From assembly GCF_022200785.1 (NCBI RefSeq), contig NZ_CP087585.1, forward strand, positions 1,240,001 to 1,304,000: 64,000 nucleotides of DNA. Reading direction: 5' to 3'. Positions 26,997 to 37,196 of the stretch are shown here, piece by piece. Numbering within the stretch: position 1 is the stretch's first letter; each line of letters starts with the position of its first letter. The notes beneath the pieces are model-generated. The model did not search any database, was not told where the DNA came from, and saw only the letters and a program-made list of their open reading frames with translations. This stretch comes from Pedobacter mucosus. Lineage in GTDB: Bacteria > Bacteroidota > Bacteroidia > Sphingobacteriales > Sphingobacteriaceae. The position numbers and the translations under genes are program-made.

Positions 26997-29900
26997 ATGC
27001 TAAAGTTCATCTTTAGCCTGTTGTTTTTTAGTTCTTTTTTTATAGCAAAAGCGCAATTAAACGCTAACATAACTCATTATTCAACAGCAGATGGTCTTTC
27101 TCATGCGGGCGTACTTTGCATGCTAAAAGATAGAGATGGTTTTATGTGGTTTGGTACCACAGATGGCATAAACAGGTTTGATGGGCATAATTTTGTTGTT
27201 TATAAGAGTCGACCTGGTGATACTTCAAAATTAAAAAGCAATAAAATTCGAAATATTATTGAGGATAAGCAGGGCTATTTATGGGTTGAAACTTACGATA
27301 GCGAGATTTATAAATTTGATAAAAAAACGGAACAGTTTACGCCGATTTCAGAAGGGAAATTTAAACATTTGTTTCAAGAACAGATGGTAATTGGTAAAAT
27401 CATTGCGGATGATATAAATGGGGTTTGGTTACTAAGCGAAGAACACGGAATTTTTAAAGTTACAAATACCAGTTCGCAGGAGCCTTTAGTATATCATTAT
27501 TCAAAAAATGAAAGTCCGAATTTTAAACTCAAAGGTAATGTTGTTAATGTTTTCCAAATTGATAATTCAGGTGATATTTGGCTCGGTACAAATAGCGGTC
27601 TAAACTGCCTTCGGAAAAATAAATCAGGCATTTACCAAGTTGTTCAATTCAATAAATCAGTTGATAATCTTCTTTCTTCAGCAGGTTTTACCTGTGCTAC
27701 GATTCATGACAAGCAGCTCTATTTAGGCACAGACAATGGGCGATTATTAATTTATAACATTCAAAGAAAGACATTTACTGCAGATAATACATCGTCTAGA
27801 AGCAGGTTAAATGCACTTTGTTATACAAAAACTGGCAACTTATACATTTCTACTGCTACCAATGGATTATTAAGTTACAATTTAAAAACCCTTAAAGTTG
27901 TTAAACTTGATGCAAATTCAACGGCTAATTATTTGTCGCTTTATGAAGATGATCTAGGGCAAATCTGGATCGAACCAGAAAAATCTGGAGTTATAAAATA
28001 TAATCCTAAAACCAAAACATTTAAGCCGTTTTTACAAAAGAAAGATTACGCAAGTTCATCAAGAAGCTATGAGGTTTTTACGGATGTAAATGGCGTTTTA
28101 TGGGCAAGAATGAAAGATGGAGGATTTGGCTATTATGATCAGAAAACAGATCAAATTCAATATTTTTATAATGAACCTGGTGCAGAAAATCAAAAATTCT
28201 CTAACATTATCTCAAGTTTATTTAGTGATAAAACTGGTGTACTTTGGGTATGTGCAAGAGACGGCGGTATTAATAAAATTGTTTTTTTAAGAAATAAATT
28301 TAACTACCGAAAATTGATTGAGCGCCCACAAATTAGGGCTGAGAATGAGGTTAGAGCTATTATGCATGATTCGAAAGATAGATTATGGATCTGTACTAAA
28401 GATGGTCAGATTTATATATATGATCATGGTCAACGTGTATCGCTACTACCTTCGTCGATCGAACAAATTGGTTTAGTCTACAGTATTCTCGAAGATACTA
28501 AAGGAAATATATGGCTTGGAACCAAAGGAAATGGATTACTTAGGGCAACTCCAATCGATGGTGATAAAAAAGCTTATTCGTTAAAACAGTTCAAAAATAA
28601 TATTAATGATATAAACAGCTTAAGTAGCGACCTAGTTTATTCTGTTATTGAAGATAAAAAAGGTAGAATTTGGGTTGGAACTTTAGGAGGTGGAATAAAT
28701 CTTTTTACAGCCTTTGCAAATGGCGAAGGTTTTAAAAACTATGCAAATGCTTTTAAAAAATATCCGTTTTCCTGGGCGAAGATAATCAGGCATTTATGCG
28801 AAGACGGCCATGGGCGAATTTGGGTGGCGACAAGCAATGGCCTAATTATTTTTGATCCAAACAATAAAATTGAAGATTATAATTTCCTAGCTTATCGTAA
28901 AATTCGTGGCGATAAAACAAGTTTAGGGAGTAATAGCGTTCAACATGTTTACAAAGATTTAAATGAAAATATGTGGGTGGGTACCTTCGGTGGAGGTATA
29001 AATAAGGCAACTGTTTCTAAATCGGATAACAAGCAAATCACTTTTGAACCCTTTACCATCGAAAACGGACTATCAAATGATGTTGTATTGAGTATAACTG
29101 GTGATAAACAAAACAATTTGTGGATTGCTACAGAAGATGGTTTATCAAGATTGAATACCAAACAACGCACCTTTAAAAATTACGATGCCTTTGATGGCCT
29201 TTCAAAAGGTGGCTTTTCTGAAGCTGCTGCTTTTACAGCGCAAAATGGAAAAGTATATTTCGGTTGTATAGATGGTTTCATTGCGTTTGATCCGCTTGCA
29301 ATTGGCGATCATAAAGGAACGGCAAATATGGCTTTAACACGCATTCAATTATATTACAAAGATATTGTACCTGGCGGAGAAGACTCGCCGTTGATGGAAT
29401 CCATTAATGAAGCTAAATCGCTTGTTCTAAATTACAATCAAAACGTTATTAGTTTGGATTATACGGTATTGGATTTTCGTGCAACAGGTAAAATCACCTA
29501 CGCCTACAAGCTAGAAGGATTTGATAAAAGTTGGCATTTGGTTAACGATCAACGAAAAGCTACCTACACCAATCTTCCGCCAGGTGAATATACTTTTAGG
29601 GTGCGAGCAACAAGTGAAGATCTTTTCAGCAAAATCCCTGAAAAAAACTTAAATATCACCGTTAAACCTCCATTTTACCACACCAGCATTGCCTACATTA
29701 TTTATTTTTTACTTGCCAGCTGTTTAATTTTTTTCGCAAGGCGGATTATTATTACCATGATTAAGCTAAGAAATAAGGTTTTGGTTGAGCAAAAACTAAC
29801 TGAAGTAAAGCTTTCTTTTTTTACTAATATCTCACACGAACTTAGAACGCCTTTAACACTAATTGTAAATCCGCTCGATGAAATATTGAAGCATGAAGCG

Positions 29901-31400
29901 TTAACTAATAAGGGAAAGGAATACCTTTCTATCATTAATAGGAATACGGAGCGCATGACTCGTTTCATCAACCAGCTTCTGGATTTTAGAAAAATGCAAA
30001 ATGGAAAAACTCAACTTTCAGTTAAATACATAGATCTTTTTGCCTTGGCAAAATTTATTGGTCAGCATTTTTATGCAGTAGCTGAAGAAAAAAACATCAC
30101 GCTCTTAGTCCAATCAAACTGTGAAGAAGTATATGGATGGGTGGACGAAGAAAAAATCGATATTATTATTTATAATCTCTTATCAAATGCTTTTAAATTT
30201 ACTCCAATAGGTAAAGAAATATATCTAAATGTTAATTTAATTAATGCTTCTGAAGACATAGAAATTAAAATAATTGACAGTGGATTAGGCGTTCCGGAAG
30301 AAAAGCTTGAAGAAATTTTTGAAATTTATTATGAAGGAATTCCACAGGGTGACGAACATTTAAAAGGAACAGGAATAGGACTTGCCCTGGCACGAGGTTT
30401 AGCAATAAACCATAATGGAAAACTCTGGGCACAAAATAATGAAAACGAAGGAATGACTTTTACACTTTTTTTAAGAGGCGGAAAAGATCATTATAATCAA
30501 TCGATGGTAAATTTCCCATCCATTAATCAACGTGTTGATCAAGAAGTTTCGGATCAACACGTTGCTTCGAATTTCGATGTTAACCAGCAAATTATAACAG
30601 AAAAAAGTGAAATAAATCGAAACTGGCATCTTCTTCTTGTTGAAGATAACATCGATTTAAGGCGATTTTTAGAAATTAAACTGAGCGGATTATACCGTGT
30701 TACCAGTGCTAATAATGGTGCCGAAGGTTTAAAATTAGCTAAATCTATTATTCCTGATTTAATTATTAGTGATGTAATGATGCCGCTTATGAATGGCATT
30801 GAAATGCTTGATAAATTACGACACAACGATATTACCAGTCATATTCCAGTGATTATGCTTACTGCAAAATCATCTATTGAAAGTCAGATTGAAGGATTAA
30901 AATATGGTGCTGATATTTATTTAACCAAACCTTTTCATACTGATTTTCTATTAGCAGCAATTGATAACTTAATTACTTCAAGAAAAAAACTTTTCGAATA
31001 TTTATCGACCCAACAAGAAAAACGAGTGCTCAATCTGGAGCCGGGTGAAATTATTATAACTTCTAAAGATGAGGAATTTTTAAAGCAAGTAATTCAAATT
31101 GTAGAAGATCGGATGAAAGATCCGGAGTTTAATATAGACGATGTGGCTACCGCTATAAATATGGGTAGATCTACCTTTTACAAAAAATTAAAAAGCCTTT
31201 CTTCGCTGAGTCCTGTAGAACTTGTTCGGGATATGCGCCTTAAACGAAGCCGTCAGTTACTCGATAGCGGATCATATTCCGTATCAGAAGCAGGGTATTT
31301 ATCTGGCTTCAATAGCTCGCCATATTTTAGCACTTGCTTCAAAGAAAAGTATAAAATCTCTCCATCAGCTTACTTAAAAGAAAGTAATTCCAAACGTTAG
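26997..31400 (+). CDS. Hybrid two-component system sensor/regulator (HTCS)
   Basis: A 1467-residue one-protein sensor and transcription factor of the PUL. Order: signal peptide (MLKFIFSLLFFSSFFIAKAQ), periplasmic beta-propeller repeats (many DxxGxxWxGT-type repeats, for example DKDRDG-like FMWFGTTDGINRF) and a Y_Y_Y domain (to about residue 890), one membrane segment (about 896-918), HisKA with H947 in ISHELRTPL, HATPase (NLLSNAFKFT, GTGIGLALARGL), receiver with D1259 in IISDVMMP, and an AraC-type HTH at the C-terminus (STFYKKLKSLSSLSPVELVR). ATG 26997 is preferred to 26961 because it begins directly at the signal peptide and follows a GGGAAAG stretch. It should bind a pectic oligosaccharide in the periplasm and activate the downstream susCD unit. 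Confidence 0.95.
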   Translation: MLKFIFSLLFFSSFFIAKAQLNANITHYSTADGLSHAGVLCMLKDRDGFMWFGTTDGINRFDGHNFVVYKSRPGDTSKLKSNKIRNIIEDKQGYLWVETYDSEIYKFDKKTEQFTPISEGKFKHLFQEQMVIGKIIADDINGVWLLSEEHGIFKVTNTSSQEPLVYHYSKNESPNFKLKGNVVNVFQIDNSGDIWLGTNSGLNCLRKNKSGIYQVVQFNKSVDNLLSSAGFTCATIHDKQLYLGTDNGRLLIYNIQRKTFTADNTSSRSRLNALCYTKTGNLYISTATNGLLSYNLKTLKVVKLDANSTANYLSLYEDDLGQIWIEPEKSGVIKYNPKTKTFKPFLQKKDYASSSRSYEVFTDVNGVLWARMKDGGFGYYDQKTDQIQYFYNEPGAENQKFSNIISSLFSDKTGVLWVCARDGGINKIVFLRNKFNYRKLIERPQIRAENEVRAIMHDSKDRLWICTKDGQIYIYDHGQRVSLLPSSIEQIGLVYSILEDTKGNIWLGTKGNGLLRATPIDGDKKAYSLKQFKNNINDINSLSSDLVYSVIEDKKGRIWVGTLGGGINLFTAFANGEGFKNYANAFKKYPFSWAKIIRHLCEDGHGRIWVATSNGLIIFDPNNKIEDYNFLAYRKIRGDKTSLGSNSVQHVYKDLNENMWVGTFGGGINKATVSKSDNKQITFEPFTIENGLSNDVVLSITGDKQNNLWIATEDGLSRLNTKQRTFKNYDAFDGLSKGGFSEAAAFTAQNGKVYFGCIDGFIAFDPLAIGDHKGTANMALTRIQLYYKDIVPGGEDSPLMESINEAKSLVLNYNQNVISLDYTVLDFRATGKITYAYKLEGFDKSWHLVNDQRKATYTNLPPGEYTFRVRATSEDLFSKIPEKNLNITVKPPFYHTSIAYIIYFLLASCLIFFARRIIITMIKLRNKVLVEQKLTEVKLSFFTNISHELRTPLTLIVNPLDEILKHEALTNKGKEYLSIINRNTERMTRFINQLLDFRKMQNGKTQLSVKYIDLFALAKFIGQHFYAVAEEKNITLLVQSNCEEVYGWVDEEKIDIIIYNLLSNAFKFTPIGKEIYLNVNLINASEDIEIKIIDSGLGVPEEKLEEIFEIYYEGIPQGDEHLKGTGIGLALARGLAINHNGKLWAQNNENEGMTFTLFLRGGKDHYNQSMVNFPSINQRVDQEVSDQHVASNFDVNQQIITEKSEINRNWHLLLVEDNIDLRRFLEIKLSGLYRVTSANNGAEGLKLAKSIIPDLIISDVMMPLMNGIEMLDKLRHNDITSHIPVIMLTAKSSIESQIEGLKYGADIYLTKPFHTDFLLAAIDNLITSRKKLFEYLSTQQEKRVLNLEPGEIIITSKDEEFLKQVIQIVEDRMKDPEFNIDDVATAINMGRSTFYKKLKSLSSLSPVELVRDMRLKRSRQLLDSGSYSVSEAGYLSGFNSSPYFSTCFKEKYKISPSAYLKESNSKR

Positions 31401-31446
31401 ATATTTCAAATTATTGCTTTAATAGTCATAATTGCCATTTTTTATC

Positions 31447-31507
31447 AATTATCGAAAGTAATTAACCAATTTTCGAAAGCCATTTTTGTGCTTTAAGAAT
31501 AGATTTG
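31447..31507 (+). promoter_or_regulatory. Candidate HTCS operator and -7 box before the FAS1-SusC-SusD operon
   Basis: AATTATCGAAAG (31447-31458) and AATTTTCGAAAG (31468-31479) match at 11 of 12 positions with a 21-bp period, two helical turns, as expected for an AraC-type activator binding direct repeats. A -7 box TAGATTTG follows at 31500-31507, but no TTG is at the right distance upstream, which is typical of activator-dependent promoters. The predicted transcript has a leader of about 80 bases before the first gene. Function is inferred. Confidence 0.55.
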
Positions 31508-31595
31508 TAGAAGTCAAAACCAAATATTTAACCTTCGAGTAAATCTAAGTAATAACTCACTTATCGGTCACTCGCAAATTGCTAACCAAAAAGCT

Positions 31596-33884
31596 ATGAG
31601 CAAACTTTTTACTGGTACTTGTTGTATTCTGTTCTTTTTAGGAATATTAACCGGATGCCAAAAAAATGAATTTGATTCCTTTTATGAAAGGCCCGAGGGC
31701 TTGGGCGCACCCATCTATCAACAGCTAGAAAGCCGTGGAAATTTTAAACACTTAACTACCGTAATTACTAAAGCCGGATATAAAGACATTTTATCTAAAA
31801 CTGGTTGGTGGACTTTCTTTGCACCAAACGATGCTGCTTTCGAAATTTTTTTTAAGGAACAGAATATCACCGGAACGGCAGATATTAGCGATTCTTTAGC
31901 AACCTCAATAATTAAATATGCGCTTGTATATAATGCATATCGTAAGGATCAATTAAGTATTTATCAAACAAGTGGAGGCACAGATGTTGGTAACGGATTG
32001 GCTTTTAAAAGGAAGACAGCCTATTATGATTGGGTTCAGCAAAAAGGTGATAACGCACATTCAAAAGTTATTGCAACCAATAGAAACGTTCAAAGCAGAC
32101 GAAGCGGAAGCATCAATATTAATGTGTCAGCTTATTTAGATGGCGATAACAACAATAAATATCTTCCGTACTTTACTGATTTGTTGTCTGGATTAAGTGG
32201 TTTTAGTCCTTCGGATTATAAGGAGTTTTATCCAAATTCAAACTTCACAGGTTTTAATGTTGCTGCCGCATCGGTATTAAACAAAGACATTTCGGCCGAA
32301 AATGGAATGATTCATGAAGTGGATCGTGTAACACTTCCATTAAAAAGCCTAGATCAATATATCGCTACAAATAACGATTATAGTGAATTTAGAAATTTAT
32401 TGGATTCGCTTAAATTCTATACTTCAAACGCTTATCAAACGCATCGAAATTTTGTAGCTACCGGTAGTTCAGATTCTGTTTATGTAAAAGGTTATAATGG
32501 GCAATTGGCATTTTCGCCAAATAGTGAAAATTATCAAACGCCAGGTTTTAATACTTATATCGCTAACGAATCTCAAAAATCTAGTTGGACCATGATGGTG
32601 CCCACTAATGATGCATTTAGAACTTACAGAAGAAAAATATTAGCAAAATATGGTAACTCATTCTTTAAAACTGCACCATCAAGCATTGTTATCGATTTTA
32701 TAAATTCACACATGTGGCCGTCTGCATTATGGCCGAGTAAATTTATACTTGGACAAAATTATCAGCTTGAAAATACGACATTGAATCTTGCAAATGCCGT
32801 TGATAAAAAAATGCTTAGTAATGGTATATTTTATGGTGTAAATCAGGCAAATTCTGCTAATGTATTTAGGACTGTTTATGGAGTTCCGTATTTAGATCCT
32901 GCTACCAGTTTAACTTTATTAGGTTATGCCGATGGCGTTACTGGAATTAAAGCTTATACCACACAACCAAATGTTAGGCAAACGCTTTTGGTGGTTCCAG
33001 ATGCTGTACTTACGGCTGCTGGCTATCGTTATAACGAATCGAGTGCCAGTAATACCGCTACAGCTTGGGGCTATAGAACATCAGCAGCTGCAAGTTATTC
33101 GCACAATAACATTTATAAGGATAACATTTTTAGGGTATTTAGAAGCGGCGTATTAATTACACCAACTGCTGAGCTAAGCAATTTAGGTGGTTCTGGTATT
33201 GTAGAATCGCAAAGCGGAGATTATATTAAATACAACAATAGAAAAATACAAACCAGTGGTACGGTTGATACTGGAGTTGATATCAATATCACAAAAACCG
33301 ATAATACTTCTATTAATGGAGTAGTATATTATTTAGATGCAATTTTATCATTTACGGATAAAAATGTTGGTCAACATTTAGAAAATTTGTCGACTTCAGC
33401 AGCAAGTAATTACGGATCATTTTACTGGTTTGTTTTAAACTCATCAATCTATAATAAAACTACTAAAGCCATTTCGGGTGTAAATACAGGTACAGATAAC
33501 AAATACACCATTTTCGTTCCAGATAATGCTGCTATAAGCCAGGCAATTAAAGATGGCTTTTTGCCAGGAACGAAGGCTACAGGTGCATTGCCAACTGCTG
33601 CGCCAACGAGTGAGGCAGATAAAGATTTGGTTCGTCGATTTATTTTATACCACATCATAAATGGCGAATCTATAGTTTCTGATGGAAAAAAATCTGACAA
33701 TTACTTAACCCTGTTACAAACAGAATCTGGTGATAATACACTTTTAAATGTACTTAATCAGCCTGATAATTTGATAATCACAGATAGAATGGGTCGCACA
33801 TCACTTTTTAAATTAAGTGCAAGTAACCAGTTATCTAACCGCACGATTATCCATTCCATTAATAATTATTTCAAATACAAATAA
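31596..33884 (+). CDS. Fasciclin (FAS1) domain lipoprotein, PUL-encoded
   Basis: A 762-residue lipoprotein: MSKLFTGTCCILFFLGILTGC gives a lipobox LTGC, so it is probably carried to the outer-membrane surface. FAS1 modules are recognisable at about residues 40-245 (VITKAGYKDILSKTGWWTFF, then APNDAAF; closing MIHEVDRVTLP), about 255-480 (MVPTNDAFRTY) and about 590-762 (YTIFVPDNAAI, then ILYHIINGESI). FAS1 domains mediate adhesion and ligand binding. As the first gene of the transport operon, 24 bp before susC, it is a candidate surface glycan-binding protein; direct evidence for glycan binding is lacking. The region between modules 2 and 3 has no clear assignment. Confidence 0.87.
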   Translation: MSKLFTGTCCILFFLGILTGCQKNEFDSFYERPEGLGAPIYQQLESRGNFKHLTTVITKAGYKDILSKTGWWTFFAPNDAAFEIFFKEQNITGTADISDSLATSIIKYALVYNAYRKDQLSIYQTSGGTDVGNGLAFKRKTAYYDWVQQKGDNAHSKVIATNRNVQSRRSGSININVSAYLDGDNNNKYLPYFTDLLSGLSGFSPSDYKEFYPNSNFTGFNVAAASVLNKDISAENGMIHEVDRVTLPLKSLDQYIATNNDYSEFRNLLDSLKFYTSNAYQTHRNFVATGSSDSVYVKGYNGQLAFSPNSENYQTPGFNTYIANESQKSSWTMMVPTNDAFRTYRRKILAKYGNSFFKTAPSSIVIDFINSHMWPSALWPSKFILGQNYQLENTTLNLANAVDKKMLSNGIFYGVNQANSANVFRTVYGVPYLDPATSLTLLGYADGVTGIKAYTTQPNVRQTLLVVPDAVLTAAGYRYNESSASNTATAWGYRTSAAASYSHNNIYKDNIFRVFRSGVLITPTAELSNLGGSGIVESQSGDYIKYNNRKIQTSGTVDTGVDINITKTDNTSINGVVYYLDAILSFTDKNVGQHLENLSTSAASNYGSFYWFVLNSSIYNKTTKAISGVNTGTDNKYTIFVPDNAAISQAIKDGFLPGTKATGALPTAAPTSEADKDLVRRFILYHIINGESIVSDGKKSDNYLTLLQTESGDNTLLNVLNQPDNLIITDRMGRTSLFKLSASNQLSNRTIIHSINNYFKYK

Positions 33885-33908
33885 TATAATTAGCTAGGTC
33901 TAGTATAT

Positions 33909-36900
33909 ATGAAAAAAAATATATTTAAAATTTGTGGTCTCATAATCCTGATCATTTTTTATTTGGGATTTGAAGGATCACTTTATGCGCAACAAGCAGT
34001 AACTGTACGTGGGAAGGTAATTGATAAAAAAGATAAACTTGGCGTAATTGGCGCTTCCGTTATTGAGGTAGATCAGAATAAAAGAACGGTTACGGGAGTA
34101 AGTACAGATATAAATGGTAATTACGCCATAAGGGTTTCAAAAACTACCAATCAAATTGTAGTTTCATTTATCGGTTATAAAACATTCCAGGCTGGAGTGA
34201 TAGGTACCAGAACTCAAATTGATGTATCATTAGAAGGCAATCCAAACGAATTAAATGAAGTAACATTAACCGCTAAAAGAATGGTTAATAATGGTACAGG
34301 TTTAAATATCGCAGAGCGAAATTCTACAATCGCATCAGCAACGGTAAGCGCAAAAGCTTTAGAAGAATTAGCGGTTTCATCAATAGATCAAGCATTGGCA
34401 GGACGTTTATCTGGGGTAGATTTTGGTACAACATCTGGTGATCCTGGAGCAGGAATGTCGATAAGGATTCGGGGAACATCATCAATAAATGGTAACGCAC
34501 AACCCTTAATTGTTTTAGATGGAATGCCATACGAAACAGAAATACCTTCGGATTTCAATTTCGGGACGGCAGATGATCAGGGTTATGCTCAATTATTAAA
34601 TATTGCTCCATCAGATATTAAAGATATTACCGTGCTTAAAGATGCGGCTTCAACAGCAGTTTGGGGTTCTAGAGCTGCAAATGGTGTGCTTTTAATTAAC
34701 ACCAAACGTGGTGAAAAAGGTAGACCTATAATTGCCTACAATTTCAAAGGAACAATGGCTACACAGCCAAATCCTATTCCGTTTTTAACCGGCGATCAAT
34801 ACTCTATGCTAATACCAGAAGCGGTGATGAATGCTACAGGTTTGCCTCTCGATTTTTTAGGTAACAACGGGCAAAATAAAGCTTTTCAATACGATCCATC
34901 TGACGCCTATTACTATTATAATTATAGCAATAACACCGATTGGTCAAAATTAATTACGCGAACAGGTTATACTCAGGATCACAATATTTCGATGAGTGGA
35001 GGAGGAGAGAAAGCAAGATATTATGCTTCGGTTGGTTATCTAAATCAAACAGGAACCACTTTAGGAACAGATTTAACAAGGATTACTACAAAAATAAATC
35101 TTGATTATATTGTGTCGAGTAAAATGAGGTTTAAAACCGATTTAACCTATACCCATGTTTATAATAATTTAAATTATAGTAATACATTAAGGGGCATCGC
35201 CTTTAATAAAATGCCAAATATGTCTGATTATGAGTATGATGAGTATGGCAATAAAACATCCGTATATTTTTCGCCATTATCCAATATCCAAGGGCAGTAT
35301 AGTAAAACATATAATCCACTGGCGATGGCTAACGAAGGTTCTAGTACATTAAGTGGCGAAAGGATTACACCTAAGTTTAATCTTCAATATGATATTTCTT
35401 CGGTGCTTTTTTCTACTGTAGATGTTCAGTTTGATATCAATAATACGAAGTCTAAAACTTTTTTACCTCAAATTGCTACTGGTCAACCGAGCACTGAAAC
35501 CACAGTAAATCGTGCCTCGGATGCAGATGGAGATTCGTACAATATGCAGTCGAAAATAAATTTAATTTACAGGCCTAAATTAAGCAATAAGCATAACCTT
35601 CAATCATTACTTTCTTTTCAAACCAACGATACGCAATCTGCATCATACAGCGTAACCACTTCCAATACAGCATCATCCGAATTTCAAGATCCGTCTAATC
35701 CATCAGTTACAAATGGGGCAGGATTAAGTTTAAATTCGAGTCAATCTCAATCTCGTAGTGTTGGTGTTTTGCTACAAACGCAATATGAATTTCTAGATCG
35801 GTATATCATTAATATGAATGGCAGGGTTGATGGAAACTCTAAGTTTTCGCCAGATAATCGTTTTGGTTTTTTCCCAGGTATTTCTACAAGATGGAGAATT
35901 TCTGGTGAGCCTTTTATGAAGAACTTCACTTTTATTGATGACTTAAGTTTGCGTATGAGTTATGGTGCGAGTGGTAAAGCGCCTAGCGATAATTATGGAT
36001 ATTTTAATAATTATACACCTTTTGGATGGTCTTATGCAAATAAGCAAGCCGTATATCCCTCCAACATCGAGCTTGCTCAATTGAAGTGGGAAACCGTTAT
36101 CGGAAAAAATATAGGAATTAACATCTGGTTGTTTGATAGTCGTGTAAAAATTGACGCAGAAATTTATCAAAACACAACTAAAAATATGTTCTACAATGAT
36201 TTAAGAATTGCCGCTACATCAGGTTACAGCGCAATTGATATGAACATTGGCACAATGAACAATGATGGATGGGAAATTGGTATAAGTACAACGCCTATTA
36301 AAACGAAAAAATGGGTCGTGAATTTTGATTTTAACATCGCCCGAAATATAAATAGTATTCAAACTGTTTCTGAATTTTATCCTCGAGAAAGTTCTATCGG
36401 TCTACCAGCTCAAGGTAGTTATAAGTCGTTTTTGTTAGAAGGTAATCCATTCGGATCTTATTATGGTTTCAAATACAAAGGAGTTTATACGGATAAAGAT
36501 GCAACAATTGCTGTTGATGCTAAGGGAAATACCATTGTTGGCCCTAACGGACAAACCATCTACATGCGTTATAATTACCCAACAATTGACTATGTTTTTC
36601 AACCTGGTGATGCGATTTATGAAGACATTAATTTTGATGGAAATATTGATGAAGCAGACATGGTTTACCTGGGTAATAGCGTTCCGAAATTTACGGGTGG
36701 CTTTGGTCCTAGCATATTATTTAACGGTAACTTAAAAGTACAAGCTTTTTTCAGCTACCGTTATGGATTCGATATTGTAAATACAGCCAAAATCAGCAGC
36801 ACCAATATGTATGGCGTTAATAATCAAAGCACAGCCGTTTTAAGGCGATGGAGAAATCCTGGAGATGTAACTGATATGCCAAGAGCTTTATATGGAGTTG

Positions 36901-37187
36901 GTTATAATTGGTTAGGATCAGATAGATATGTAGAAGATGCTTCTTTCGTTCGCTTAAGTTCTGTAACCGTTCGTTACAATTTATCACAGCTTTTAATGAA
37001 ACGCATTAATATGAAAAGTGCTAGTGTTTATGTAACTGGACAAAATTTATATACATGGACAAAGTACACCGGACAAGATCCAGATCATTCTTCAACTGGA
37101 AGTAGCAATCCGTTTTCTTATGCGCAGGATGGCTCACTTACCCCGCCTTCAAAAACATTTACACTTGGTTTAACCATTGGATTATAA
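33909..37187 (+). CDS. SusC/RagA-type TonB-dependent outer-membrane transporter (first copy)
   Basis: A 1092-residue outer-membrane receptor. Signal peptide to about residue 28 (LYAQQ), a carboxypeptidase-regulatory-like domain (VTVRGKVIDKKDKLGVIGASV), a plug domain with ALAGRLSGVDFG, IRIRGTSSINGNAQPLIVLDG and LKDAASTAVWGSRAANGVLLI, then the 22-strand beta-barrel, ending in a hydrophobic TLGLTIGL. With the SusD partner 9 bp downstream it would import pectic oligosaccharides using TonB energy. The linker before the plug (NELNEVTLTAKRMVNNG) differs from the second copy in this locus, suggesting separate ligands. Confidence 0.96.
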   Translation: MKKNIFKICGLIILIIFYLGFEGSLYAQQAVTVRGKVIDKKDKLGVIGASVIEVDQNKRTVTGVSTDINGNYAIRVSKTTNQIVVSFIGYKTFQAGVIGTRTQIDVSLEGNPNELNEVTLTAKRMVNNGTGLNIAERNSTIASATVSAKALEELAVSSIDQALAGRLSGVDFGTTSGDPGAGMSIRIRGTSSINGNAQPLIVLDGMPYETEIPSDFNFGTADDQGYAQLLNIAPSDIKDITVLKDAASTAVWGSRAANGVLLINTKRGEKGRPIIAYNFKGTMATQPNPIPFLTGDQYSMLIPEAVMNATGLPLDFLGNNGQNKAFQYDPSDAYYYYNYSNNTDWSKLITRTGYTQDHNISMSGGGEKARYYASVGYLNQTGTTLGTDLTRITTKINLDYIVSSKMRFKTDLTYTHVYNNLNYSNTLRGIAFNKMPNMSDYEYDEYGNKTSVYFSPLSNIQGQYSKTYNPLAMANEGSSTLSGERITPKFNLQYDISSVLFSTVDVQFDINNTKSKTFLPQIATGQPSTETTVNRASDADGDSYNMQSKINLIYRPKLSNKHNLQSLLSFQTNDTQSASYSVTTSNTASSEFQDPSNPSVTNGAGLSLNSSQSQSRSVGVLLQTQYEFLDRYIINMNGRVDGNSKFSPDNRFGFFPGISTRWRISGEPFMKNFTFIDDLSLRMSYGASGKAPSDNYGYFNNYTPFGWSYANKQAVYPSNIELAQLKWETVIGKNIGINIWLFDSRVKIDAEIYQNTTKNMFYNDLRIAATSGYSAIDMNIGTMNNDGWEIGISTTPIKTKKWVVNFDFNIARNINSIQTVSEFYPRESSIGLPAQGSYKSFLLEGNPFGSYYGFKYKGVYTDKDATIAVDAKGNTIVGPNGQTIYMRYNYPTIDYVFQPGDAIYEDINFDGNIDEADMVYLGNSVPKFTGGFGPSILFNGNLKVQAFFSYRYGFDIVNTAKISSTNMYGVNNQSTAVLRRWRNPGDVTDMPRALYGVGYNWLGSDRYVEDASFVRLSSVTVRYNLSQLLMKRINMKSASVYVTGQNLYTWTKYTGQDPDHSSTGSSNPFSYAQDGSLTPPSKTFTLGLTIGL

Positions 37188-37196
37188 TTAATAGAC

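Noticed and set aside
34324..34530. 68-codon minus-strand frame inside susC (and other short reverse frames within genes)
   Set aside because: Reverse-strand shadow of a confident gene with leucine-rich low-information sequence.
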